In this document: positions 53,371-62,252 of the stretch, one piece after another | Layout: each line of letters begins with the position of its first letter | Position numbering within the stretch: the first letter of the stretch is position 1 | Source of the DNA: Achromobacter sp. RTa | GTDB taxonomy: Bacteria > Pseudomonadota > Gammaproteobacteria > Burkholderiales > Burkholderiaceae_B | Direction of reading: 5' to 3' | NCBI RefSeq assembly: GCF_000757485.1 | Contig: NZ_JPYO01000046.1 | Span: forward strand, 1-64,000 | DNA: 64,000 bases | Made by a program: the position numbers and the translations under genes | Notes under the pieces: generated by a model | What the model was told of the DNA's origin: nothing | Database searches by the model: none | What the model saw: the letters and a program-made list of their open reading frames with translations, nothing else

Positions 53371-54099
53371 ATGCGGCTTTCCTCATTCCTGGCGCGGGCT
53401 TGCCGCGCCCTTCACAAGGAGGACGAGCTGGCTCCCTTGGAGACCGTGGCGATCGAGCTCAAGGCCAAGCTGGTCTTCTGCTTCGACCATGCCTGCAAAC
53501 AAAAGGAATTGAGCAAGAAGGAACGGCAGCTCGCTTCCGAGATCGCGGCGCAGTTGGTGGAAGAGACCCTGTGCGGCCTGGAGCTGGACGGCACGCCGGG
53601 CGAATGCGACATCGATCGCCTCAAGGCCCTTTACCGCAAGCATGCCGGCAGCGATTTCGACGCGGACTTTGCCGAAGAGCGCGAGGCGCCGGCGCAAGCG
53701 CTTCCGGTCCCGCAAGAGAATGCGGACGGCGCCGCGCAGGCTTTGCTGGCCGAAGCCCGCGCGCTGGCGGGCGCGGAGCCGGAGCGCCGGGGCGCGCTGG
53801 GCGAAGACCGCTATGCGGAATACAACCGGGCGCTGGAGGCGCGCTTGGCAGGCGTGGCAGGGGAAATCGCCGCCGCCGAACGCGGCTTCAAGTCGCGCTA
53901 TCAGTTCGACCCGGAGCAATCCATCGATCCTTCCGACTTGATGGAGGATCTGGAAGGCGAAATCGCCGACGTGCGCGACTACATCGGCGAACTGGAGTTC
54001 GAACTGTCGCAGTTCGTGGACATGCAGCAGGTCAAGGCCTGGCTCCAGGCCATGAAACAGCAACTGGCCGCGACCCGCCGGCGCGAAGCGCGCGGCTGA
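53371..54099 (+). CDS. Hypothetical protein, 242 residues, coiled-coil rich
   Basis: Soluble, charged, mostly helical protein without signal peptide or membrane helix. Heptad-like stretches (ELSKKERQLASEIAAQLVEE; GEIADVRDYIGELEFELSQF) suggest coiled coils; the N-terminal part up to about residue 90 resembles a small helical co-chaperone-like domain but I cannot name a family. Codon use matches the region. It is divergent from the L36 unit and shares its intergenic region with the Zur-like site. Function unknown. Confidence 0.7.
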   Translation: MRLSSFLARACRALHKEDELAPLETVAIELKAKLVFCFDHACKQKELSKKERQLASEIAAQLVEETLCGLELDGTPGECDIDRLKALYRKHAGSDFDADFAEEREAPAQALPVPQENADGAAQALLAEARALAGAEPERRGALGEDRYAEYNRALEARLAGVAGEIAAAERGFKSRYQFDPEQSIDPSDLMEDLEGEIADVRDYIGELEFELSQFVDMQQVKAWLQAMKQQLAATRRREARG

Positions 54100-54118
54100 G
54101 CGCGGCGGGGGCCAGGGT

Positions 54119-55369
54119 TCAGGCAGCGGGACGCCGGACCGCCGGCACCACGCGCATCGCAGGCGCCGCCGCCTTGCCCGCGTCCGCCCGCGGACGGATC
54201 ATCAACGGGAAGAAGCGCCACAGGTACAAGGCGAACGCCAGCGCCCAGGCGCTGGCCGACGCATGCAGCAATCCAAGCATGGCCGTGGTGGGCAGCAGGG
54301 CTGCCAGGCGCAGCAGCGCCGCCACGATCACCAGCACGTAGCTGGCGACCATGCTGCGGTCGGTCTGCAGCGGCCGGCCCAGGTGGCCCAGCGCCGTGCG
54401 CGTCACCATGCCGATAATGAGCACCGAGAAACCGGCCACGCCGATCACGTGCGCAGGCCAGGCGGTCCGCAGCACGTAGCCGCTCAATTGCGCGGCCCCG
54501 ACGAGCAGGCCGATACCCAGGCCGCCGTAGCCCGCGTACAGGATCCACAGCAGCGGCACGCGGCGCACGGCCCAGGGCTTCCAGGAAATCCATTGCGCCA
54601 GCGCGATCGCGCCGGTCGCAGCCAGCGCCGCCGCGGCCACTTGCGGCCGGCCGGCCAGCAGGCAGGCGATGGCGACGACGCCCGTGCCCAATTGCCAGTG
54701 GCCGCTGCGGGTATGCGGCGGGATGTCCAGGCCCGCCACGGCGCGCTTCGCGAAGAAGGGGATGATGCGGCGGGCGATCAGCAGGGTCAGCACGGCCATG
54801 CTCAGCAGGCCCGCGTTGAAGTAGCGCATCAGCGCGAAATAGTCGCCCTGGACCGTGGCCCAGAGATAGAGCGCGTTGGTGAGGCCCAGGGCCAGCAGCA
54901 GCAGCGGAACGCCATAGTTGCGCCGGTTGCGCGTGACCGCGACGGCGCGGCCCAGCGCGGCGGCGGCCCACAGGAAGAACAGCAGGTCGGCCGCGGCGGC
55001 CGCCAGGAATGCCGGCCGTCCGGGCACGAGATACCCCGCGCGCGCCACGATCCACACCACGCACAGGGCGGCCAGGGCGTTGCCGCGCAGCGGATTCCTG
55101 CCCGTCCAGTTGGCGCCGGCCGTCAGCAGGAACCCCACCGCGATGGTGGCCACGAAGCCCCACAGCATTTCGTGCGCATGCCAGGGCATGCCGCCCAGCA
55201 CGCCCGTCAGCAGGGACGGAGCATGGACCCACAGCAGCACGGACGCCAGCGCCCAGAAGCAGCCGGCCAGGTATAGCGGGCGGAAGCCCATTTCGGTGAA
55301 GGCGCGCCATTGGGGGCGGGCGCGGCGCGCGGCCGCGTCAGGTTCTTCGATGGTCAGCAGCGTGCTCAT
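54119..55369 (-). CDS. nnrS: NnrS family protein
   Basis: 416-residue inner-membrane protein with about 12 helices, of the NnrS family of haem- and copper-containing proteins that protect against nitric oxide stress. Conserved His positions at membrane edges are seen in GMPWHAHEMLWGF and AWPAHVIGVAGFSVLIIGMV, with the RPLYLAGCFWAL and ALGHLGRP blocks. It is divergent from narK and has an NsrR-like box immediately upstream, which fits induction by NO during nitrate respiration. Confidence 0.94.
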   Translation of the reverse strand: MSTLLTIEEPDAAARRARPQWRAFTEMGFRPLYLAGCFWALASVLLWVHAPSLLTGVLGGMPWHAHEMLWGFVATIAVGFLLTAGANWTGRNPLRGNALAALCVVWIVARAGYLVPGRPAFLAAAAADLLFFLWAAAALGRAVAVTRNRRNYGVPLLLLALGLTNALYLWATVQGDYFALMRYFNAGLLSMAVLTLLIARRIIPFFAKRAVAGLDIPPHTRSGHWQLGTGVVAIACLLAGRPQVAAAALAATGAIALAQWISWKPWAVRRVPLLWILYAGYGGLGIGLLVGAAQLSGYVLRTAWPAHVIGVAGFSVLIIGMVTRTALGHLGRPLQTDRSMVASYVLVIVAALLRLAALLPTTAMLGLLHASASAWALAFALYLWRFFPLMIRPRADAGKAAAPAMRVVPAVRRPAA

Positions 55370-55387
55370 GGGGGCCTGCGAGTTTAA

Positions 55388-55410
55388 AAGGTGTATTTCA
55401 AATACATATT
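55388..55410 (-). promoter_or_regulatory. NsrR-box candidate upstream of nnrS
   Basis: AAGGTGTATTT (55388-55398), one C, and AAATACATATT (55400-55410) form the 11-1-11 inverted repeat of an NsrR site (AAGATGyATTT-N-AAATGCATCTT-like). It begins 19 bp upstream of the nnrS start, where a repressor would block transcription until NO is present. Confidence 0.82.
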
Positions 55411-55487
55411 AATACGCCCAGCAGCTTGTCGCCAGCGGCGGAGGGCGCCGGCGATTGATCCAGCGCAAGCCAGAGCCAAAGACCGGG

Positions 55488-55499
55488 GTGACTAGTCAC
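55488..55499. promoter_or_regulatory. GTGACTAGTCAC palindrome upstream of narK
   Basis: A perfect 12-bp palindrome in the narK-nnrS intergenic region, 102 bp before the narK start. GGGTGACTAGTCA recurs upstream of narG. A looser FNR-like TTGATCCAGCGCAA (two mismatches) lies at 55455-55468. The protein that would bind the palindrome is unknown to me. Confidence 0.55.
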
Positions 55500-55601
55500 A
55501 TCGGCATGGGGGTTCTGGTCGGCCGGCGAATGTTCGCCGGGGCGCCCTGTCCCTAGGCTAACGCCATGTGAGATGTCTTCGTGAGCAAAGCGAGAATAAC
55601 C

Positions 55602-56861
55602 ATGGCAGCAAGTCATTCCTCGGCCGGCGCGCCGATGCGGGTCCTGATATCCAGCACTTTCGCCTTCACCATCTGCTTCGCGGTGTGGATGATATTCGCC
55701 GTGCTGGGCATACCCATCAAGACGCAGCTGGGCCTGTCCGAAACCGAATTCGGCCTGTTGGCCGCCATGCCGGTGCTGACCGGCTCACTGGTGCGGGTGC
55801 CGCTGGGCATCTGGACGGACCGCTACGGCGGCCGTCCGGTGTTCTTCGTCCTGATGCTGCTCGCCGTCGTGCCCATCTGGCTGATGTCGTATGCGACGCA
55901 GTACTGGCAATTCCTGGTGCTGGCGCTGTTCGTGGGGCTGACGGGCGGCTCCTTCTCGGTCGGCACGCCCTACGTGGCGCGCTGGTTCCCGCGCAATAAG
56001 CAGGGTCTGGCCATGGGCGTGTTCGGCGCCGGCAATTCGGGCTCGGCCATCACCAAGTTCGTCGCTCCGGCGCTGATCGCGGCCGCGGGCGGCGCCTGGG
56101 TCATCGTGCCGCAGGTCTATGCCGTCGCGCTGCTGGTCACGGCGATCCTGTTCTGGCTGTTCTCGGCGTCGGATCCCTCGCACCGCGTGAAGAGCGGCGC
56201 CAGCCTGTCGGCGCAGCTGGCCATGCTCAAGGACCCGCGCGTCTGGCGCTATTGCCAGTACTACTCGGTGGTGTTCGGCGGCTATGTGGCGCTGGCGCTG
56301 TGGATGACCAAGTACTACATCGGCGAATACGGCTTCGACATGAAGCTGGCCGCGCTGCTGGCGGCGTGCTTCTCGCTGCCCGGCGGGGTGCTGCGCGCTC
56401 TGGGCGGTTGGATCTCGGACCGCTACGGCGCCTACAAGACGACCTGGTGGGTCATGTGGGTGTGCTGGGTGGCGTTCTTCATCCTCAGCTATCCGCAAAC
56501 GCATTTCACCGTGTTGACGGCCGGCGGCCCGCGCAGCTTCGACATCGCCCTGGGGCCGGTCAGCTTCACCATCCTGCTGTTCATCGTGGGCATCGCGATG
56601 GCCATCGGTAAGGCGTCCGTCTTCAAGTTCATCTCGGACGAGTTCGGCGAAAACATCGGAGCCGTGTCCGGCATCGTCGGCCTGGCCGGCGGCCTGGGCG
56701 GATTCGTGCTGCCGATCATGTTCGGGCTGCTGCTGGACATCACGGGCATCCGCTCCAGCGCGTTCATGCTGCTGTACGGCACCGTCTGCGTCTCCCTGAT
56801 TTTCATGCACTTCAGTTTCCGGCCGGAAAGCGCGGCCCTCGCCCGGCAGCACGCCGCCTGA
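55602..56861 (+). CDS. narK: Nitrate/nitrite transporter NarK1-type (MFS)
   Basis: 419-residue major facilitator with 12 helices. The nitrate-porter family signatures are seen: RVPLGIWTDRYGGRP, GTPYVARWFPRNKQGLAMGV with the conserved Arg, GNSGSAITKFVAPAL and the second VSGIVGLAGGLGGFVLP. It is likely the nitrate/proton symporter of the pair. ATG at 55602 is used; a GTG seven codons upstream at 55581 is an alternative. narK2 follows after 27 bp and narGHJ after that, so nitrate uptake and reduction are linked. Confidence 0.93.
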   Translation: MAASHSSAGAPMRVLISSTFAFTICFAVWMIFAVLGIPIKTQLGLSETEFGLLAAMPVLTGSLVRVPLGIWTDRYGGRPVFFVLMLLAVVPIWLMSYATQYWQFLVLALFVGLTGGSFSVGTPYVARWFPRNKQGLAMGVFGAGNSGSAITKFVAPALIAAAGGAWVIVPQVYAVALLVTAILFWLFSASDPSHRVKSGASLSAQLAMLKDPRVWRYCQYYSVVFGGYVALALWMTKYYIGEYGFDMKLAALLAACFSLPGGVLRALGGWISDRYGAYKTTWWVMWVCWVAFFILSYPQTHFTVLTAGGPRSFDIALGPVSFTILLFIVGIAMAIGKASVFKFISDEFGENIGAVSGIVGLAGGLGGFVLPIMFGLLLDITGIRSSAFMLLYGTVCVSLIFMHFSFRPESAALARQHAA

Positions 56862-56888
56862 TCTCCCCTTATATCCTGAGAGAATCCT

Positions 56889-58274
56889 ATGTCCACTCAA
56901 GTCCTTGCGCGCTGGGAACCGGATAATCCCGGCTTCTGGAAGCAGACCGGCGCGCGCGTCGCCAACCGCAATCTCTGGATCTCCATTCCGGCGCTGATGC
57001 TGGCGTTCAGCATCTGGATGCTGTGGAGCGTCGTGGTGGTCAACCTGGACCGCGCCGGCTTCATGCTGTCCAAGAACCAGATGTTCTGGCTGACGGCGCT
57101 GCCCGCGCTGTCGGGCGCCACGCTGCGCATCTTCTATTCCTTCCTGGTGCCCGTCTTCGGCGGGCGCAAGTGGACGGCCATCTCCACGGCGTCGCTGTTG
57201 ATCCCGGCGCTGGGCATGGGCTTCGCGCTGCGCGATCCCACCACGACGTTCCCGACGCTGCTGATCCTGGCGCTGCTCTGCGGCCTGGGCGGCGGCAATT
57301 TCAGCTCCAGCATGGCCAACATCAGCTTCTTCTTCCCGAAGGAGAAGAAGGGCCTGGCTACGGGCCTGAACGCCGGCATCGGCAACCTGGGGGTGTCGCT
57401 GGTCCAGTTCGTGGTGCCCGTCGTGATTTCCGTCGGCATCTTCGGCGTGGCGGGCGGCGCGCCGCAGGTCGCGACCGTGAACGATGCGCAGCAGAACCTG
57501 TGGCTGCAGAACGCCGGCTTCATCTGGGTGATACCGATCGCGGTGGCCTCCATCGCCGCCTGGTTCGGCATGAACGACATCGCCGACGCGCGCGCGTCCT
57601 TCGCGGACCAGGCCGTCATCTTCAAGCGCAAGCACAACTGGCTGATGTGCTGGCTGTACGTGGGGACGTTCGGCTCCTTCATCGGCTTCTCGGCGGGCTT
57701 CGCCATGCTGACCAAGACGCTGTTCCCGCAGGTCGATCCCATGACCTATGCGTTCCTGGGGCCGCTGGTCGGCTCGCTGACGCGTCCCGTGGGCGGCTGG
57801 GTGTCGGACAAGCTGGGCGGCGCGCGGGTCACCCTGTTCACCTTCGCCGGCATGATCGCCGCCGTGCTGGGCGTGATGGCCTTCCTGCCCGTCGCCGGAC
57901 GGGCGGGCGATTTCAACGGATTCCTGGCCATGTTCATCGTGCTGTTCGCGCTGACCGGCCTGGGCAATGGCTCCACGTTCCGCATGATCCCCGTGATCTT
58001 CCTGCGCGAACGCACGCAGGCGGCCAAGGGCAAGGACGCGGCCGCGCAGAAGCAGGCGCTGGCTGACGCCGCCAAGGAATCGGCGGCAGTGCTGGGTTTT
58101 TCGGGCGCGATCGGCGCGTATGGCGGCTTCTTCATCCCGCGCAGCTTCGGCACCTCGTTGGAGATGACGGGCAGCGTGCAGGCCGCGCTGTACTGCTTCA
58201 TCGGCTTCTACGCCACCTGCCTCGTGATTACCTGGTGGTACTACGGGCGCCGCAACGCGCCGGTGCCGTGCTGA
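56889..58274 (+). CDS. narK: Nitrate/nitrite transporter NarK2-type (MFS)
   Basis: 461-residue second NarK protein, probably the nitrate/nitrite antiporter. It shares the nitrate signatures ANISFFFPKEKKGLATGLNA and GNLGVSLVQFVVPVV, and has a second conserved Gly-rich block near GFSGAIGAYGGFFIPRSFG. An insertion of about 30 residues around residues 190-210 and a longer loop near 370-395 separate it from NarK1. It starts 27 bp after narK1 and ends 234 bp before narG. Confidence 0.93.
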   Translation: MSTQVLARWEPDNPGFWKQTGARVANRNLWISIPALMLAFSIWMLWSVVVVNLDRAGFMLSKNQMFWLTALPALSGATLRIFYSFLVPVFGGRKWTAISTASLLIPALGMGFALRDPTTTFPTLLILALLCGLGGGNFSSSMANISFFFPKEKKGLATGLNAGIGNLGVSLVQFVVPVVISVGIFGVAGGAPQVATVNDAQQNLWLQNAGFIWVIPIAVASIAAWFGMNDIADARASFADQAVIFKRKHNWLMCWLYVGTFGSFIGFSAGFAMLTKTLFPQVDPMTYAFLGPLVGSLTRPVGGWVSDKLGGARVTLFTFAGMIAAVLGVMAFLPVAGRAGDFNGFLAMFIVLFALTGLGNGSTFRMIPVIFLRERTQAAKGKDAAAQKQALADAAKESAAVLGFSGAIGAYGGFFIPRSFGTSLEMTGSVQAALYCFIGFYATCLVITWWYYGRRNAPVPC

Positions 58275-58291
58275 GACCAGGTACGGGCTAG

Positions 58292-58353
58292 GTGTCTGAC
58301 ACCCCTGAAACGCCCGCTCAGGCTGAAGACGGTCTCCCACGGGTGTCAGACAC
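58292..58353. repeat. 13-bp inverted repeat (GTGTCTGACACCC / GGGTGTCAGACAC)
   Basis: Perfect inverted repeat arms at 58292-58304 and 58341-58353 with a 36-nt loop, between narK2 and narG. Each arm is itself nearly palindromic. This resembles an intergenic repeat I associate with Bordetella and Achromobacter, and could act as a partial terminator or processing site. Confidence 0.75.
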
Positions 58354-58376
58354 GGGGAATACCGGGATGTCGTGGG

Positions 58377-58386
58377 TGACTAGTCA
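58377..58386. promoter_or_regulatory. TGACTAGTCA palindrome upstream of narG
   Basis: The block GGGTGACTAGTCA (58374-58386) repeats the one upstream of narK. It lies 123 bp before the narG start. Its presence upstream of both nar transcription units suggests a shared regulator. Confidence 0.55.
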
Positions 58387-58508
58387 TTCTGCCGCGCCCG
58401 GCCTATGCCACCGGGGAATGGTCCTAGAAGTGGGCCGCGCCTAAAGTGGTTTCAACAGCATCGATCGCAGTACGCGCCGGCGGGGCCGGCGCTCTTGGAG
58501 AATAGAGA

Positions 58509-61500
58509 ATGAGTCATTTTCTGGACCGCTTGAAGTTCATGTCGCGGGTGAAGTCCACCTTCGCGGACGGTCACGGCGAGACGGTCAACGAAGACCGCAA
58601 GTGGGAAAACGCCTACCGGGCGCGCTGGCAGCACGACAAGGTGGTGCGCTCGACCCACGGCGTGAACTGCACGGGCTCCTGCTCCTGGAAGGTGTATGTC
58701 AAGAACGGCCTGATCACCTGGGAAACCCAGCAGACCGACTATCCGCGCACGCGGCCGGACCTGCCCAACCACGAGCCCCGCGGCTGTCCGCGCGGCGCCT
58801 CTTACAGCTGGTATGTATATTCGGCGCAGCGCGTGAAGTACCCGATGATCCGCGGGCGCCTGATCGAGATGTGGCGCGAGGCCCGCAAGACGATGGACCC
58901 GATCGCCGCCTGGGAATGGATCAGCCAGGATCCGGCGCGCGCCAAGCGCTACAAATCGGTGCGCGGCCTGGGCGGCTTCGTGCGCGCCGACTGGGACACG
59001 GCGACCGAAATCATCGCCGCGGCCAATGCGTTCACGATCAAGAAATTCGGACCGGACCGCCTGATCGGCTTTTCGCCCATCCCGGCCATGTCCATGGTCA
59101 GCTATGCGGCCGGCGCGCGCTACCTGAGCCTGCTGGGCGGCGCCTGCCTGAGTTTCTACGACTGGTACTGCGACTTGCCCCCCGCAAGCCCGCAAGTCTG
59201 GGGCGAGCAGACCGACGTGCCGGAATCGGCCGACTGGTACAACTCGACGTACCTGATGGTATGGGGCTCCAACGTGCCCCAGACCCGCACCCCGGACGCG
59301 CACTTCTATACCGAAGTCCGCTACAAGGGCACCAAGACGGTGGCCGTGTCCAGCGACTTCGGCGAAATGGTGAAGTTCGGCGACATCTGGCTGGCGCCCA
59401 AGCAGGGCACCGATGCCGCGCTGGCGATGGCCATGGGCCACGTGATCCTGAAGGAATTCCACCTGTCGGGCGCTTCGGCCTACTTCCGCGACTACGTGCG
59501 CCGCTATACCGACATGCCGATGCTGGTGCAGCTGAAAGAGCGCGACGGCTTTTACGCGCCCGATCATTTCCTGCGCGCATCGCACCTGGACGGCGCGCTG
59601 GGCGAGCAGAACAATCCCGATTGGAAGACGCTGGTGCTGGACGCCAAGACCGGCGACCTGGTCGCGCCCAATGGCAGCATCGGCTTCCGCTGGGGCGAGG
59701 GGGCGGTCAATGGCGGCGAAAAGGTCGGCCGCTGGAATCTTGAATCGAAGGACGGCGGCAGTGGCCGCGAGATCGAGCCCGAGCTGACCCTGCTGGGCAG
59801 ATCCGACTCCGTGGTGGGCGTCGGCTTCCCGTACTTCGGCAGCGAGCACGGCGAACTGCAAGTGCGCAACGTGCCGGCCCGCCGCATCCGCCTGGCCGAC
59901 GGCTCCGAGGCCCTGGTAGCCACGGTGTATGACCTGCAGATGGCCAACTACGGCCTGGACCGCGGCCTGGGCGGCGGCAACGTCGCCAGTTCCTATGACG
60001 ACGACGTTCCCTATACGCCCGCCTGGCAGGAAAAGCACACTGGCGTGCCGCGCGCGCAAGTCATCCAGGTGGCGCGCGAATTCGCGCAGAACGCCCACGA
60101 CACCGAGGGCAAGTCCATGGTCATCGTCGGCGCCGGCCTGAACCACTGGTACCACATGGACATGATCTACCGCGGCATCATCAACATGCTGATGATGTGC
60201 GGCTGCGTGGGCAAGAGCGGCGGCGGCTGGGCCCACTACGTGGGCCAGGAAAAGCTGCGCCCGCAGTTCGGTTGGGCTCCGCTCGCCTTCGCGGCCGACT
60301 GGGTGCGCCCGCCGCGCCAGATGAACGGCACGTCCTTCTTCTATGCGCACACCAGCCAGTGGCGCCATGAAAAGCTGAATGTGCAGGAAGTGCTGGGCCC
60401 CACCGCCGACCGCGCCAAGTACGGCGACCTCAGCATGATCGACCTGAACGCCCGCGCCGAGCGCATGGGCTGGCTGCCGTCGGCGCCCCAATTGCGCGCC
60501 AACCCGCTGGACCTGGTCGCCGAGGCGGACGCCGCCGGCAAGGACCCGATCGCGCACGCCGTCGAAAAGCTGAAGTCGGGCGAGGTGCGCATGGCTTGCG
60601 AGAACCCGGACGATCCGGCCAACTTCCCGCGCAATATGTTCGTGTGGCGCTCCAATATCCTGGGTTCCAGCGGCAAGGGCCACGAGTACTTCCTGAAGTA
60701 CCTGCTGGGCACGCAGAACGCGGTGTTCGGCGACGAGGCCCACGCGATCAAGCCGGCGGAAGTCACTTACGAGGACGCCGCCGCCGAAGGCAAGCTGGAC
60801 CTGCTCACGGTGCTGGACTTCCGCATGAGCACGACCTGCCTCTACGGCGACATCGTGCTGCCCACCGCGACCTGGTACGAGAAGGACGACCTCAACACGT
60901 CGGACATGCACCCCTTCATCCACCCGCTGAGCGAGGCCGTGCAGCCGCTGTGGGAAAGCAAGACCGACTGGGAGATCTACAAGCTGCTGGCCAAGCGCTT
61001 CAGCGAGATCGGCGGCCCCTACCTGGGCAAGCGCCGCGACCTGGTGCTGACTCCCCTGATGCACGACACGCCGGGAGAACTGGGGCAGGCCTTCGAGCCG
61101 CGCGACTGGAAGCTGGGCGAATGCGACCTGGTTCCGGGCAAGACCGCTCCATCCATGACGGTGGTCGAGCGCGACTACAACGATATCTACCGCAAGTTCA
61201 CCTCGGTGGGTCCCTTGCTGGACAAGCTGGGCAACGGCGGCAAGGGCATCAGCTGGAACACCGAGCATGAAGTGCATGAACTTGCCGGCATCAACGACAG
61301 CGTGACGGACGCCGGCGTGAGCCAGGGCCGTCCGCGCCTGGACACCGCGATCGACGCGGCCGAGATGATCCTGACCTTCGCGCCGGAGACCAACGGCCAC
61401 GTGTCCGTCAAAGCCTGGGAAGCGCTGGGCAAGATCACGGGCCGGGACCATACCCACCTGGCGGTGGGCCGCGAGCACGACAAGATCCGCTTCCGCGACA

Positions 61501-62252
61501 TCCAGGCGCAGCCGCGCAAGATCATCTCCGCGCCGACCTGGTCAGGCCTGGAAAGCGAAGAGGTCAGCTACAACGCCGGCTACACCAACGTGCACGAGCT
61601 GATTCCATGGCGCACGCTGACCGGCCGCCAGCAGTTCTACCAGGACCACCGCTGGATGCTGGACTTCGGCGAAGGCTTCTGCGTGTACAAGCCGGCCATC
61701 GACACCAAGACGGTTGCGCCCATGCTGGGCCGCTACCCGAACGGCGAAAGGGAACTGGTCCTGAACTGGCTGACGCCGCACCAGAAGTGGGGCATCCACA
61801 GCACGTACTCGGACAACCTGCGCATGCTGACACTGAGCCGCGGCGGTCCTCATGTGTGGATTTCTGAAGCCGAGGCCAAGCAGGCCGGGCTGGTCGACAA
61901 CGACTGGGTCGAGGTGTTCAACGTGAACGGCACGCTCACCGCCCGCGTGGTGGTCAGCCAGCGCGTTCCGGTGGGCATGTGCCTGATGTACCACGCGCAG
62001 GAAAAGATCGTGAACGTGCCTGGCGCCGAAACCAGCGGCAAGCGCGGCGGTATCCATAACTCGGTCACGCGCACGGTGCTCAAGCCCACGCACATGATCG
62101 GCGGCTACGCCCAGCAGGCCTACGGCTTCAACTATTACGGCACGGTGGGCGCCAACCGCGACGAGTTCGTGGTGCTGCGCAAGATGAAGAAGGTGGACTG
62201 GCTCGAAGGTCCGCTCGTCGAAGCAACGCAACAAGAAGAGAAGCAATCATGA
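58509..62252 (+). CDS. narG: Respiratory nitrate reductase alpha subunit NarG
   Basis: 1247-residue molybdopterin catalytic subunit that reduces nitrate to nitrite on the cytoplasmic face of the membrane. The N terminus carries the FS0 4Fe-4S ligands in STHGVNCTGSCSWKVYVKN with a later RGCPRGASYSW (His and three Cys), followed by Mo-bisMGD domains (GFSPIPAMSMVSYAAGARY; CLSFYDWYCDLPPASP containing the Mo-ligating Asp region). Length matches E. coli NarG (1247). GGAGAATAGAG precedes the start. It overlaps narH by 4 bp. Confidence 0.98.
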   Translation: MSHFLDRLKFMSRVKSTFADGHGETVNEDRKWENAYRARWQHDKVVRSTHGVNCTGSCSWKVYVKNGLITWETQQTDYPRTRPDLPNHEPRGCPRGASYSWYVYSAQRVKYPMIRGRLIEMWREARKTMDPIAAWEWISQDPARAKRYKSVRGLGGFVRADWDTATEIIAAANAFTIKKFGPDRLIGFSPIPAMSMVSYAAGARYLSLLGGACLSFYDWYCDLPPASPQVWGEQTDVPESADWYNSTYLMVWGSNVPQTRTPDAHFYTEVRYKGTKTVAVSSDFGEMVKFGDIWLAPKQGTDAALAMAMGHVILKEFHLSGASAYFRDYVRRYTDMPMLVQLKERDGFYAPDHFLRASHLDGALGEQNNPDWKTLVLDAKTGDLVAPNGSIGFRWGEGAVNGGEKVGRWNLESKDGGSGREIEPELTLLGRSDSVVGVGFPYFGSEHGELQVRNVPARRIRLADGSEALVATVYDLQMANYGLDRGLGGGNVASSYDDDVPYTPAWQEKHTGVPRAQVIQVAREFAQNAHDTEGKSMVIVGAGLNHWYHMDMIYRGIINMLMMCGCVGKSGGGWAHYVGQEKLRPQFGWAPLAFAADWVRPPRQMNGTSFFYAHTSQWRHEKLNVQEVLGPTADRAKYGDLSMIDLNARAERMGWLPSAPQLRANPLDLVAEADAAGKDPIAHAVEKLKSGEVRMACENPDDPANFPRNMFVWRSNILGSSGKGHEYFLKYLLGTQNAVFGDEAHAIKPAEVTYEDAAAEGKLDLLTVLDFRMSTTCLYGDIVLPTATWYEKDDLNTSDMHPFIHPLSEAVQPLWESKTDWEIYKLLAKRFSEIGGPYLGKRRDLVLTPLMHDTPGELGQAFEPRDWKLGECDLVPGKTAPSMTVVERDYNDIYRKFTSVGPLLDKLGNGGKGISWNTEHEVHELAGINDSVTDAGVSQGRPRLDTAIDAAEMILTFAPETNGHVSVKAWEALGKITGRDHTHLAVGREHDKIRFRDIQAQPRKIISAPTWSGLESEEVSYNAGYTNVHELIPWRTLTGRQQFYQDHRWMLDFGEGFCVYKPAIDTKTVAPMLGRYPNGERELVLNWLTPHQKWGIHSTYSDNLRMLTLSRGGPHVWISEAEAKQAGLVDNDWVEVFNVNGTLTARVVVSQRVPVGMCLMYHAQEKIVNVPGAETSGKRGGIHNSVTRTVLKPTHMIGGYAQQAYGFNYYGTVGANRDEFVVLRKMKKVDWLEGPLVEATQQEEKQS

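Noticed and set aside
55398..55616. 72-codon open frame between nnrS and narK
   Set aside because: It covers the NsrR-like box and the palindrome, has no family resemblance, and overlaps the narK start region.
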